Assembly (NCBI GenBank): GCA_027622655.1
Contig: JAQBYI010000004.1
Location: 17,043 to 81,042, forward strand
Length of the DNA: 64,000 nucleotides
From: Gemmatimonadota bacterium
GTDB taxonomy: Bacteria; Gemmatimonadota; Gemmatimonadetes; Gemmatimonadales; Gemmatimonadaceae
Direction of reading: 5' to 3'
Positions 1-8,186 of the stretch are shown piece after piece; position 1 is the stretch's first letter; each line of letters opens with the position of its first letter. Below the pieces are notes generated by a model that searched no databases, was not told where the DNA came from, and saw nothing but the letters and a program-made list of their open reading frames with translations. Both the position numbers and the translations under genes were made by a program.

Positions 1-1
1 C

Positions 2-112
2 GCCTTTGGCTCGATGATCGGCGTGGGTTGGGTGACCGCATTGGGGAGTTGGTTTGACCAGGCTGGGCCTGTCGGTGCGATGGGTGTCGCGAGAGACGTC
101 GTCCTGGGTTGA
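2..112 (+). pseudogene. N-terminal fragment of an APC-type permease
   Basis: The reading frame entering from the left edge encodes a segment like the first membrane helix of APC amino-acid permeases (AFGSMIGVGWV, then a Trp-rich turn and QAGPVGA). About 30 residues later the similarity stops and the frame ends at a TGA at 110-112. No second helix follows, so this looks like a truncated permease head whose remainder was lost. The katG remnant beginning near 445 lacks its own head, so both genes may have been cut by the same rearrangement. Only the last 36 codons of the fragment are in view. Confidence 0.45.
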
Positions 113-132
113 GACGTTCCGTTCTCCACTGA

Positions 133-1596
<1,464 letters not shown>

Positions 1597-1618
1597 GTTG
1601 GGCGTGGGGGTTGGAGTA

Positions 1619-1653
1619 CGGGCAGGCCGTTCACGGGGTGGGCGGCCTGCCCG
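1619..1653 (+). terminator. Hairpin terminator of katG
   Basis: A perfect 11-bp inverted repeat (CGGGCAGGCCG at 1619-1629 and its complement at 1643-1653) with a 13-nt loop lies 23 nt after the katG stop and is followed by a short T-containing run. The U-tract is weak. It is probably the original terminator left behind with the gene remnant. Confidence 0.65.
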
Positions 1654-1692
1654 TTGTCGTGTAAGGCGCTCGCAGGTCCGCTAAGCGGCCAG

Positions 1693-1743
1693 TTGCACAC
1701 AGAGTAATCGGTATTATAATACCGATATAGGTATAATAATACC
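1693..1743 (+). promoter_or_regulatory. Promoter with two tandem palindromic operators
   Basis: A TTGCAC box (1693-1698) and TATAAT (1715-1720) are 16 bp apart, and a second TATAAT lies at 1732-1737. Two copies of GGTAT-N4-ATACC overlap these boxes, at 1710-1723 and 1730-1743, exactly 20 bp apart (two helical turns). The first sits in a perfect 20-bp palindrome at 1707-1726. The block is strikingly AT-rich against the surrounding DNA and lies 30 bp before the start of the HTH/nucleotidyltransferase pair, so it is very likely the site where the HTH protein represses its own promoter. Confidence 0.75.
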
Positions 1744-1773
1744 AAATACAGGAAGTCCACGACAGGATTGGGC

Positions 1774-2709
1774 ATGAGACCTCCAGCCACACACCAAAGC
1801 GCACTCAGTCACCCACTCAATCTCATTCTGGGGCGGGAGTCGCACGTGCGGGTGCTCCGCGTTCTGGCGCTCGAGTCAGTGCCGGTCGGCCTCGCCGAAC
1901 TGGCTGAACTCGCGGAGCTTCAGCCGCGCGGAATGAAACGAGTGGTCGACACACTCGAAGACGCCGGCATCGTTGAATCGGTTGGTCGCGGATCGCGAAA
2001 GTCGTACCGGATTCGCGCGCAGGTGCCGTTCGTCAATGCACTGCAGACGTTGTTCGTTCAGGAACGCGAACGCGCGAAGACGGTACTCGGCGAACTGCAC
2101 AATATCGTTCAGAGTCATGGCTCGACTGCGCGCGCGGCATGGATTGAAGGTCCGGTCGCCACCGGCGAGGATCGTATGGGAGACGCGATCGTACTCGTGG
2201 TGCTCGCGTCCGATAGCGACGATGAGGCGCTCAGGCGCAATCTTCGCGCGCGGCTCAACGACATTCAGGTTCGGTTCGACGTGCCGGTGGAACTGCGGGT
2301 TGTTCACCAGGCCGACCTCGAGGCGCTGAGGCCAGAGGACCGAGCGGTTCTCGATCAGGCGCGTTCAGTTGCAGGCCCACCACCGCGACACTTTCTGGAT
2401 CCGTTGCCTGACACGCCCGCTCGAAGTGGTGAGACGCGTAGCCACGCAGGCCGGGACGCGCAGCTGCTCGATCGGGCACTGGCCATCGCGGCGCAGATCG
2501 CGCGGGACCCGTCCACGATCGGGCGTGCGAAACGATGGATCGAAGAGCGCCGTCCGGTGGCGTCGCCAAGCGAGCAGGTGGAACTGCAGGAGTGGTACGA
2601 CATTCTGACGACGATGTCGCCCGGGCGCGTGCGCCGACTGCTGACGCAGACCGGCGAGCGGGGCACTCGGCTCAGGCAATCGATGCCGTTTGTTGAGGAA
2701 GCGCCGTGA
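1774..2709 (+). CDS. Winged-HTH protein with degenerate nucleotidyltransferase domain (putative antitoxin)
   Basis: The N-terminal 75 residues form a winged-helix DNA-binding domain (HVRVLRVLALE, then PRGMKRVVDTLEDAGIVE and a basic wing GRGSRKSYRIRA). Residues 105-170 look like a nucleotidyltransferase core (IEGPVATGED, then DAIVLVVLAS) in which the usual GS and D-x-D residues are eroded. The C-terminal third is helical and polar. The ATG at 1774 has AGGA seven bases upstream; a TTG at 1768 is possible. The stop overlaps the next start by 4 bp (GTGA), so the two are translationally coupled. An antitoxin and autorepressor role is inferred from the pair architecture and the operators upstream. 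Confidence 0.7.
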   Translation: MRPPATHQSALSHPLNLILGRESHVRVLRVLALESVPVGLAELAELAELQPRGMKRVVDTLEDAGIVESVGRGSRKSYRIRAQVPFVNALQTLFVQERERAKTVLGELHNIVQSHGSTARAAWIEGPVATGEDRMGDAIVLVVLASDSDDEALRRNLRARLNDIQVRFDVPVELRVVHQADLEALRPEDRAVLDQARSVAGPPPRHFLDPLPDTPARSGETRSHAGRDAQLLDRALAIAAQIARDPSTIGRAKRWIEERRPVASPSEQVELQEWYDILTTMSPGRVRRLLTQTGERGTRLRQSMPFVEEAP

Positions 2710-3236
2710 CTCGCGCCGAACTCGAGCACGCCGTGCGCACGGCGTGCGACGTGGCGCGGATTTCGGAATTGATCATCATTGGATCGCAGTCGATTCTTGG
2801 TGCGTTTCCCAGCGCGTCGGCGCGCCTGCGACAGTCCATGGAGATTGATCTTGTCCTGACGGACGCCACCACTGCCGACATCGTAGAAGGCGTGCTCGGT
2901 GAAGACTCTCCGTTCCACCGGCTGCACGGCTTTTACGCGCAGGGGCTCACCGCAGACGATCCCACGTTGCCGACCGGCTGGCGCGAGCGACTCGTGCTCG
3001 TGCGCAACGCGAACACGCGCGACTGCTCAGGGTGGTGCTTGGAGCCACACGATCTCGCGGCGTCGAAACTCGCGGCGTTCCGCGACAAGGATCGCGAGTT
3101 TGTTCGCGGTATGTTGCTGGAACGTTTGATCCACGGCAGCGAACTCGGCGCCCGGCTGGAAACGCTGCCGGTAGATGCGCCGCTACGCGCCCGGCTTCGA
3201 ACGTGGCTCGCGGGCACGCTCCGGGAGCTCGCCTGA
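2706..3236 (+). CDS. Nucleotidyltransferase-like protein (putative toxin partner)
   Basis: This 176-residue protein has a nucleotidyltransferase-fold signature: IIIGSQSILGAFP at residues 22-34 followed by MEIDLVL near 46, which supplies the glycine/serine loop and the acidic E-x-D pair. A conserved-looking EPHDLAASKLAAFRDKDREFV segment follows near residue 118, as in DUF6036 or AbiEii-type nucleotidyltransferases. It starts with GTG inside the stop of the HTH gene. By analogy with AbiE and MNT/HEPN systems it may modify tRNA or a partner protein, but no substrate can be read from the sequence. The pairing suggests a toxin-antitoxin or phage-defence module. Confidence 0.65.
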   Translation: MTRAELEHAVRTACDVARISELIIIGSQSILGAFPSASARLRQSMEIDLVLTDATTADIVEGVLGEDSPFHRLHGFYAQGLTADDPTLPTGWRERLVLVRNANTRDCSGWCLEPHDLAASKLAAFRDKDREFVRGMLLERLIHGSELGARLETLPVDAPLRARLRTWLAGTLRELA

Positions 3237-3302
3237 GCTTCCCGGTTCCCACTGACGCAACCACTCGCAACCAACGCCGCAAAAAAACCTTACCCGCCGC
3301 GC

Positions 3303-3760
3303 GTGCATGTCACCTCGCGTCCGCTCGGTTCCTCGGCGACGGCGCGAGCGACGAACGCGACATCGTTCATGGCGATCCCGTTGGTTGATTTCGCCCCTGC
3401 ATCGGCCGTGCGGACCGGTTCGCGCGCGCAATCGGCGTCGTCAGCAGGCGTGCACAGAGGTTCGCGCCTGCGTGCCGGCGTGGTGATGGCCGTGCATGCC
3501 GGGTCGCGTGTGCGCGGAGCGTGGCAGATGATCGTGCACGGAGGTTCGCGCGCACGAGTTGCCGGTGCCACGGCCGTGCGGAGAGGTTCGCGTCCGCGAG
3601 TTGTCCATGCGATGGCCGTGCAGAAGGGTTGGCGGCCGCGTTGCGCCTCGCTGTCAGGCGTGCAAACCGCCTCGCGCCACGGAAAGGCAGTGAGTACGGC
3701 CGTGCAAAGAACCTCGCGGACGATTGACGCGGCTCCGGCGCGAGTGCAAAGAGGTTCGCG
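3303..3760. repeat. Array of 42-bp units with conserved core and variable spacer
   Basis: Nine cores matching GTGCANAGAGGTTCGCG begin at 3408, 3450, 3492, 3534, 3576, 3618, 3660, 3702 and 3744, exactly 42 bp apart. The 25 bp between cores differ from unit to unit. An out-of-register core lies at 3303-3319 and a worn one near 3365. Because 42 is a multiple of three, long frames stay open on both strands (a + frame of 14-residue VxxGSR repeats, 3303-3881). Changes in the core and spacers show no third-codon bias, so I read it as conserved at DNA or RNA level rather than as a protein. No cas genes or transposase lie nearby. The array ends 134 bp before the gene at 3894. Confidence 0.8.
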
Positions 3761-3844
3761 AGCGGGAGTTGCGATCCCGCGGCGGCTCGGCGCACCGCTC
3801 AAGTTGTTGGTGGCTATGGCGAAACGTCTCGGGGCCAAGCTATT

Positions 3845-3881
3845 AAGGAGAGGATCCGGAATGTTGAAGGCGGTCACCTAA
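3845..3881 (+). promoter_or_regulatory. Strong RBS with a six-codon leader frame
   Basis: AAGGAG at 3845-3850 is the best Shine-Dalgarno sequence in this region. It does not serve the 222-residue gene directly: ten bases later an ATG at 3861 opens a frame of six codons (MLKAVT) that stops at 3879-3881, twelve bases before the ATG at 3894. Translational coupling or leader control of the downstream gene is possible. The ATG is also in frame with the open frame across the repeat array. Confidence 0.4.
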
Positions 3882-3893
3882 CGCGAGGGCCGT

Positions 3894-4562
3894 ATGCAGG
3901 GGCGACAGGTCGAGGAGCTTCAGGCGTACCAGCGAATGGAGGCGTTCATCAGCCGGAACGCGGCGCACCTGGGGACCATTCCGAATACGCTGCCGCGGCG
4001 GAACATCGTGGCGGCGATCAAGGCGATCACGGAGGCGTTTACCGCGCAGGCCAGAACCGAGAGAATGCGGCAGAGCCTGACGACGAAGAAGCACGACCTG
4101 CGCGAAGCTCTGCGGCGCGAGATGGGACCATTGATCGCGCTGCCCCAGGCGACGAGCATGGCTCCAGAGCTCGAAAACATGCGGAACCTCCGGTTTCCCC
4201 CCATCCGGATTGATGACATGACCCTGATTGGCGACGCGCGGGCGTTGCGCAAGATGGCCGCCAGACACGAAGCAGTCTTCATACGGTGCGGGCGCAAGCG
4301 CAACTTCCTTGAACATCTGGACGGGATGATTGCGGCGCTCGAAGAGTGCATCATGGCGCGCGACGGCGAGCGCGTGGAACATCGCCGGCAGACGATTCTC
4401 GTTGTCACGGAGCTGAAGCGCGCCCGGTTCAATCGCGACATCCTCACGGCGACGATGAAAGAGCAGCTCCGAGAGCCGCGGCCGGACTTGCTGAAGGCCT
4501 GGATGGCCGCGATTCGGATGCGGCAGAAGCCGGGGCCGAAACGGAAGCGGGCGAGCAGCTAA
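3894..4562 (+). CDS. Uncharacterised basic helical protein next to the 42-bp array
   Basis: I do not recognise a named family. The 222 residues are predicted almost entirely helical, without signal peptide or membrane segment. An N-terminal helix has ISRNAAHLG. A Lys/Arg-rich stretch runs near residues 55-75 (RMRQSLTTKKHDLREAL), a central LRFPPIRIDDMTLIGDARALRKMA block follows near 100, and near 175-200 comes RFNRDILTATMKEQLREP with PDLLKAWMAAIR. The tail is very basic (RQKPGPKRKRASS), as in nucleic-acid-binding proteins. The start has GAGGG seven bases upstream. Its position directly downstream of the array, same strand, suggests a functional link; this is inference. Confidence 0.75.
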   Translation: MQGRQVEELQAYQRMEAFISRNAAHLGTIPNTLPRRNIVAAIKAITEAFTAQARTERMRQSLTTKKHDLREALRREMGPLIALPQATSMAPELENMRNLRFPPIRIDDMTLIGDARALRKMAARHEAVFIRCGRKRNFLEHLDGMIAALEECIMARDGERVEHRRQTILVVTELKRARFNRDILTATMKEQLREPRPDLLKAWMAAIRMRQKPGPKRKRASS

Positions 4563-4571
4563 GTCCGGCCG

Positions 4572-4946
4572 CTACTTCAGTCGACGAAGGCGGCCGGCGT
4601 TTCGTGCATGCCAATCCTGGACCTCGCGGATCACTTCGCCGAGCGTGGGAATGGCGTCTTCGTCTTCGAGGTCGATGACCTCCGATTCGCGCCCGTCACC
4701 GAACGTGTTGTAGACGTGCTTGTGCGGCTGGGGCCGATGATCGTGGGCGGAGTCGTGCTCCTTTTCGACCTCGATCGTGACGGCATCGAGGCAGACGATG
4801 CTGCCGGAAAGCAGCACGATCGATTCCTGGATCGTGAATGCGCATCGGTCGTCAACGACGAAGCCCTCATCGAGGAGCCCCGCCATCCATTGCTCGTGAA
4901 CCGTGATGTAGTTGCCGAGCCTGTTAGGGCCGTGCTTTCTGGGCAA
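4572..4946 (-). CDS. Small protein, putative toxin (DUF6516/TumE-like)
   Basis: This 124-residue protein has a beta-rich middle (ESIVLLSGSIVCLDAVTIEVEKE) followed by a histidine-rich PQPHKHVYNTF segment and a C-terminal helix (IPTLGEVIREVQDWHARN). That order, a strand pair, a HKH motif and a final helix beginning with a PxL turn, recalls small toxins of the DUF6516/TumE type, though the match is by eye only. The upstream gene on the same strand overlaps it by 23 bp and looks like the matching antitoxin. The start is a TTG; an internal ATG 20 codons later is an alternative. Confidence 0.5.
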   Translation of the reverse strand: MPRKHGPNRLGNYITVHEQWMAGLLDEGFVVDDRCAFTIQESIVLLSGSIVCLDAVTIEVEKEHDSAHDHRPQPHKHVYNTFGDGRESEVIDLEDEDAIPTLGEVIREVQDWHARNAGRLRRLK

Positions 4947-5139
4947 TGAGGTCGTCCCTCAGTCGTGCCCAGAAGAGCCACTTGCTGACGTCGGCCGTCT
5001 CGTGCAAACGACCTGTCTCCATCGCGTGCTTCAACCCTGCGGTTGGCAGCTCGTAGCGATGCTCGAACTCGCGAAGCCGCGCCGACAGCACTGCGAGATA
5101 GTTCTCGGTCGTGCCCCCATAAGCAAAACGTTGTCCCAA
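4924..5139 (-). CDS. Small helical protein, putative antitoxin
   Basis: These 71 residues resemble short antitoxins paired with DUF6516-like toxins: a helix LREFEHRYELP, then a segment ending ETGRLHETADVSKWLFW, then a closing helix ARLRDDLIAQK. The pattern 'helix, Gly-x-Leu, acidic-Ala-Asp, Trp' is characteristic of that group as I remember it. It starts at TTG 5139 with no ATG nearby, and its end overlaps the next gene, consistent with a two-gene module. The 120 bp upstream, to the korB stop, show no clear promoter. Confidence 0.5.
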   Translation of the reverse strand: MGQRFAYGGTTENYLAVLSARLREFEHRYELPTAGLKHAMETGRLHETADVSKWLFWARLRDDLIAQKARP

Positions 5140-5259
5140 CAGCCCCCAATGGCAAGACCGAATCCGGTCGCCTGAGCCGGCGCAATGAAAGCGGGCCCGC
5201 AGCGGAAATCGCTGAAGGCCCCGTATGCAAAGCGGACTAGGCTCGCTAGAGGCCGGCCG

Positions 5260-6321
5260 CTACCTGTACTCCCCCATCAACTCCGCCAGCGCCCCGCTCC
5301 CCGGGCACAACTCCCCATACGGCACGTCCACCAGCGGCGTCTCCACCGTCTTATTGAGCGTGTGCATCTCGCTGGTGGAACCCTCTTCCAGGTAGAGCAG
5401 CCCCGTCGCAATCTCCCCGCGATCGTGGCACTCCTTCACGTGCGTGTACGCCGTGTTGCGGTCCGTGGCGTCGTAACTCTCCGGCGTCTTCCGGAACCGC
5501 ACCACGCTCCCATCGTGCATCGACACGCTGGTCACCCCGCCGGCGTCCTTCTGCTCGGCGCTGATCTCCTTGCGCAGCGGCACGAAGTCCACGGGCGCGA
5601 GTTCCACCTCGTGCTCGCGCGTGAACTTGTAGCTCTTGGTGCTCCCCTCGTGATCGTTGAAGCTCACGCAGGGCGAGATGATGTCGATCAGTGCAAAGCC
5701 GTTGTGCCTGAGCCCGGCCTTCAGGATGGGCACGAGCTGCGTCTTGTCGCCGCTGAACGACCGCGCCACGAACGTGGCACCGAGCGTGAGCGCGAGCAGG
5801 ATGGGATCGATGGGCGCGTTCTGGTTGGCCTCGCCCTTCTTTGCGGTGCTGCCGACATCGGCGCTGGCCGAGAACTGACCCTTGGTGAGGCCATACACGC
5901 CGTTGTTCTCAATGAGATACAGCATATGCACATTGCGGCGAATGGCGTGGCAGAGCTGGCCGAGCCCGATCGACAGCGAATCGCCGTCACCGGAAATACC
6001 GATGTACATCAGCGACCGGTTCGCGGCGTTCGCCCCACTCGTGAGCGACGGCATGCGCCCGTGCACGCTGTTGAAGCCGTGCGACTGCTTCATGAAGTAC
6101 GCGGTGGTCTTGGACGAACAACCAATGCCGCTCATCTTGGCCGCTTTGTGAGGCGGTACGTCGAGTTCCCAGAACGCGCTGATCAACGCCGCGGTCACGG
6201 AATCGTGCCCGCACCCGGCGCAGAGCGTGCTCATCGCACCTTCATAGTCACGCTTGGTGAGGCCGAGCCCGTTCTTCGGAAGGCCGGGATGCTTGACGGG
6301 TGGTTTCGCGATACTGGTCAC
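5260..6321 (-). CDS. korB: 2-oxoglutarate/2-oxoacid:ferredoxin oxidoreductase, beta subunit
   Basis: The 353-residue protein is the thiamine-diphosphate subunit of a 2-oxoacid:ferredoxin oxidoreductase, which converts a 2-oxoacid and CoA to the acyl-CoA, CO2 and reduced ferredoxin. Visible features are the [4Fe-4S] cysteines (LCAGCGHD near 34, GIGCSS near 67, ISPCVSF near 215) and the TPP/Mg motif GDGDS with ENNGVYGLTKGQ further on. Length fits KorB. It overlaps the korA stop by 4 bp. The substrate is most likely 2-oxoglutarate from overall resemblance, but pyruvate or another oxoacid cannot be excluded. Confidence 0.92.
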   Translation of the reverse strand: MTSIAKPPVKHPGLPKNGLGLTKRDYEGAMSTLCAGCGHDSVTAALISAFWELDVPPHKAAKMSGIGCSSKTTAYFMKQSHGFNSVHGRMPSLTSGANAANRSLMYIGISGDGDSLSIGLGQLCHAIRRNVHMLYLIENNGVYGLTKGQFSASADVGSTAKKGEANQNAPIDPILLALTLGATFVARSFSGDKTQLVPILKAGLRHNGFALIDIISPCVSFNDHEGSTKSYKFTREHEVELAPVDFVPLRKEISAEQKDAGGVTSVSMHDGSVVRFRKTPESYDATDRNTAYTHVKECHDRGEIATGLLYLEEGSTSEMHTLNKTVETPLVDVPYGELCPGSGALAELMGEYR

Positions 6322-8129
6322 GATTGCACTCCTGCCAGTTGTTGTGTCTGGCCGAGCCCGGCGCGAACACCGTCAACCACGACGGCGGGCGTGAGCGGAA
6401 GACCGGCATAGTCGAGTACGGGAATCATCTTGTCGCGCGCCGTGCCGGTCTCGATAGCAATCATCGAGCGCAGCTGCGCGTCTCTATTCTGTTCAACGAC
6501 GAACAGCTTGTCGTGACTCTCGAGGAACTCCGTCACCTCAGGGCCAAACGGGAAGGCCTTGATGCGCATGAAGTCACAGGTCACGCCTTGGCTTTCGAGC
6601 CGGTCCATTGCCTCGATCACCGCGCCGCGCGTCCCGCCGAGCGCCACGAGTCCAATCTCGTTATCGCCGCTTCCGTGGAACTCCGGCTTTGGTACTGCGC
6701 CTTCCGCGGTCTTGAATTTCAGTGCGATGCGATCCAACACGGCCTGATACTCGGCCGAATCTTCCGTGTACGCACCGGAAAGACTGTGGCCGGAGCCGCG
6801 TGTAAAGAACGCGCCCTTGCCGCCACTGCCTGGCAGCGTGCGCGACGGAATGCCGCCGCCGGTGTCGTGAAACCGACTCCACTTGGAAATCTCCGCCACC
6901 TGCTCGGCGGTGAGCACGTTGCCGCGAGCGGGCACGTACGAGTCGTCCCACTCGAGCTTCGGAATCATCCAGTCGTTCATGCCTATGTCGAGATCGCTCA
7001 GCACGAACACCGGTGTCATGAACGTTTCCGCCAGGTCGAACGACATTGGCGCCATCGTGAAGCACTCGGCGGGGTCCGACGGATAGAGACAGATATGCTT
7101 GGTGTCGCCGTGCGACGCGTACGCGCACGCCAACAAATCGGCCTGCTGCGTGCGCGTGGGCATGCCGGTGCTCGGCCCCACACGCTGCACGTCCACGACC
7201 ACGGCCGGCATTTCAGCGTAGTACGCGAGGCCGATGAATTCCTGCATCAGCGAAATACCCGGGCCCGCCGTGGCGGTGAAGGCGCGCGCGCCGGCCCAGT
7301 TGGCGCCAATCACCATGCCCGCGGCCGCCAACTCGTCCTCGGCCTGGATGATGAGGTACTTCTTCGTTCCGTCGGCGTTGGTACGGTACTTTTTGCAGAA
7401 GGCCGTGAACGCATCCATCAGCGACGTACTCGGCGTGATGGGATACCACGCGCCAACGGTCGCGCCTGCAAAGACGGCGCCGAGCCCGAACGCGGTGTTG
7501 CCGTCCATCAGGATGTGGCCAGACGTCTTGTTCAGCGGCGAGAGACTGAACGGCAGCGGGCACTCGTAGTGCTTGGCCGCGTAGTCGTAGCCGAGGCGCA
7601 CGGCCTTGAAGTTGGCGTCGAGGAGCTTCTTCTTCTTGGAAAACTTCTCGGTGAGCAGCGCATCAATGATGTCTGTATCAATTCCAATGAGCGCCGCGAG
7701 CGCGCCGGTATAGACGATGTTGCGCAGCAGCACACGGTCGCGGTCACGCTCGAACGCGTTCACGCACATCTCGCCGCACGGCACGCCGATGATGTTGATG
7801 TCGTCGCGCTCGAGCGCTGACGGGAGCGGCCAGGTGGAGTCGTACAGCAGGTAGCCGCCGGACCGCACCGCCGCGACATCCTTGGCGTACGTCTCGGGGT
7901 TCATCGCGATGACGAGGTCGATCTCCTGCCGGCGCGCGTTCCATCCGTCGCCGCTGACGCGAACCTCGTACCAGGTGGGCAGGCCCTGAATGTTCGACGG
8001 GAAGACGTTCTTGCCCGTGACAGGGATGCCCATCCGGAAAATGGACTGCATCACCAGCGTGTTGGCCGACGCAGATCCGGTGCCATTTACCGTGGCGATC
8101 TTGAAGGCAAAATCGTTTGTGGATGACAT
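6318..8129 (-). CDS. korA: 2-oxoacid:ferredoxin oxidoreductase, fused gamma-alpha subunit
   Basis: The 603 residues join the gamma domain (residues 1-190, starting TVNGTGSASANTLVMQ) to the alpha/TPP-pyrimidine domain (from about 210: GNTAFGLGAVFAG, WYPITPSTSLMDAF, the AEDELAAAGMVIGANWAGAR block and TATAGPGISLMQEFIGL). A C-terminal transketolase-like domain follows (GLVALGGTRGAVIEAMDRL). It is the usual partner of KorB and the two are coupled by a 4-bp overlap. A GltD-like ferredoxin flavoprotein lies upstream in the same orientation and may pass electrons between reduced ferredoxin and NAD(P)H. Confidence 0.92.
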   Translation of the reverse strand: MSSTNDFAFKIATVNGTGSASANTLVMQSIFRMGIPVTGKNVFPSNIQGLPTWYEVRVSGDGWNARRQEIDLVIAMNPETYAKDVAAVRSGGYLLYDSTWPLPSALERDDINIIGVPCGEMCVNAFERDRDRVLLRNIVYTGALAALIGIDTDIIDALLTEKFSKKKKLLDANFKAVRLGYDYAAKHYECPLPFSLSPLNKTSGHILMDGNTAFGLGAVFAGATVGAWYPITPSTSLMDAFTAFCKKYRTNADGTKKYLIIQAEDELAAAGMVIGANWAGARAFTATAGPGISLMQEFIGLAYYAEMPAVVVDVQRVGPSTGMPTRTQQADLLACAYASHGDTKHICLYPSDPAECFTMAPMSFDLAETFMTPVFVLSDLDIGMNDWMIPKLEWDDSYVPARGNVLTAEQVAEISKWSRFHDTGGGIPSRTLPGSGGKGAFFTRGSGHSLSGAYTEDSAEYQAVLDRIALKFKTAEGAVPKPEFHGSGDNEIGLVALGGTRGAVIEAMDRLESQGVTCDFMRIKAFPFGPEVTEFLESHDKLFVVEQNRDAQLRSMIAIETGTARDKMIPVLDYAGLPLTPAVVVDGVRAGLGQTQQLAGVQS

Positions 8130-8142
8130 TATGACGACAGGG

Positions 8143-8183
8143 GCGAGTGGACGGCTTACGGTTGACGGCCGACGGCTAACGGC
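8143..8183. repeat. Intergenic palindromic repeat, copy 1
   Basis: This member of a four-copy family sits between korA and the GltD-like gene. Its first 27 bp (8143-8169) are identical to 35503-35529, and the block also matches the reverse complement of 59269-59309 at most positions. Only one arm of the hairpin is present here. The core words are GGTTGACGGC and GACGGCTAACGG. Confidence 0.75.
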
Positions 8184-8186
8184 TCA

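Noticed and set aside
3408..3760. CRISPR array
   Set aside because: Cores are only 17 bp and imperfect, spacers are 25 bp, the repeat is not partially palindromic and no cas gene is in the window.
3290..3877. Minus-strand frame across the 42-bp array with REPLCTA repeats
   Set aside because: Any frame stays open in a 42-bp periodic repeat. There is no start signal on this strand and no reason to prefer it to the + frame.
5185..6411. Long + strand frame of 408 codons opposite korB
   Set aside because: Antisense shadow of korB; composition is Arg/His rich with no recognisable motif.
6300..7820. Long + strand frame of 506 codons opposite korA
   Set aside because: It is antisense to a clear conserved gene and its Arg/His-rich translation shows no domain; high GC keeps such frames open.
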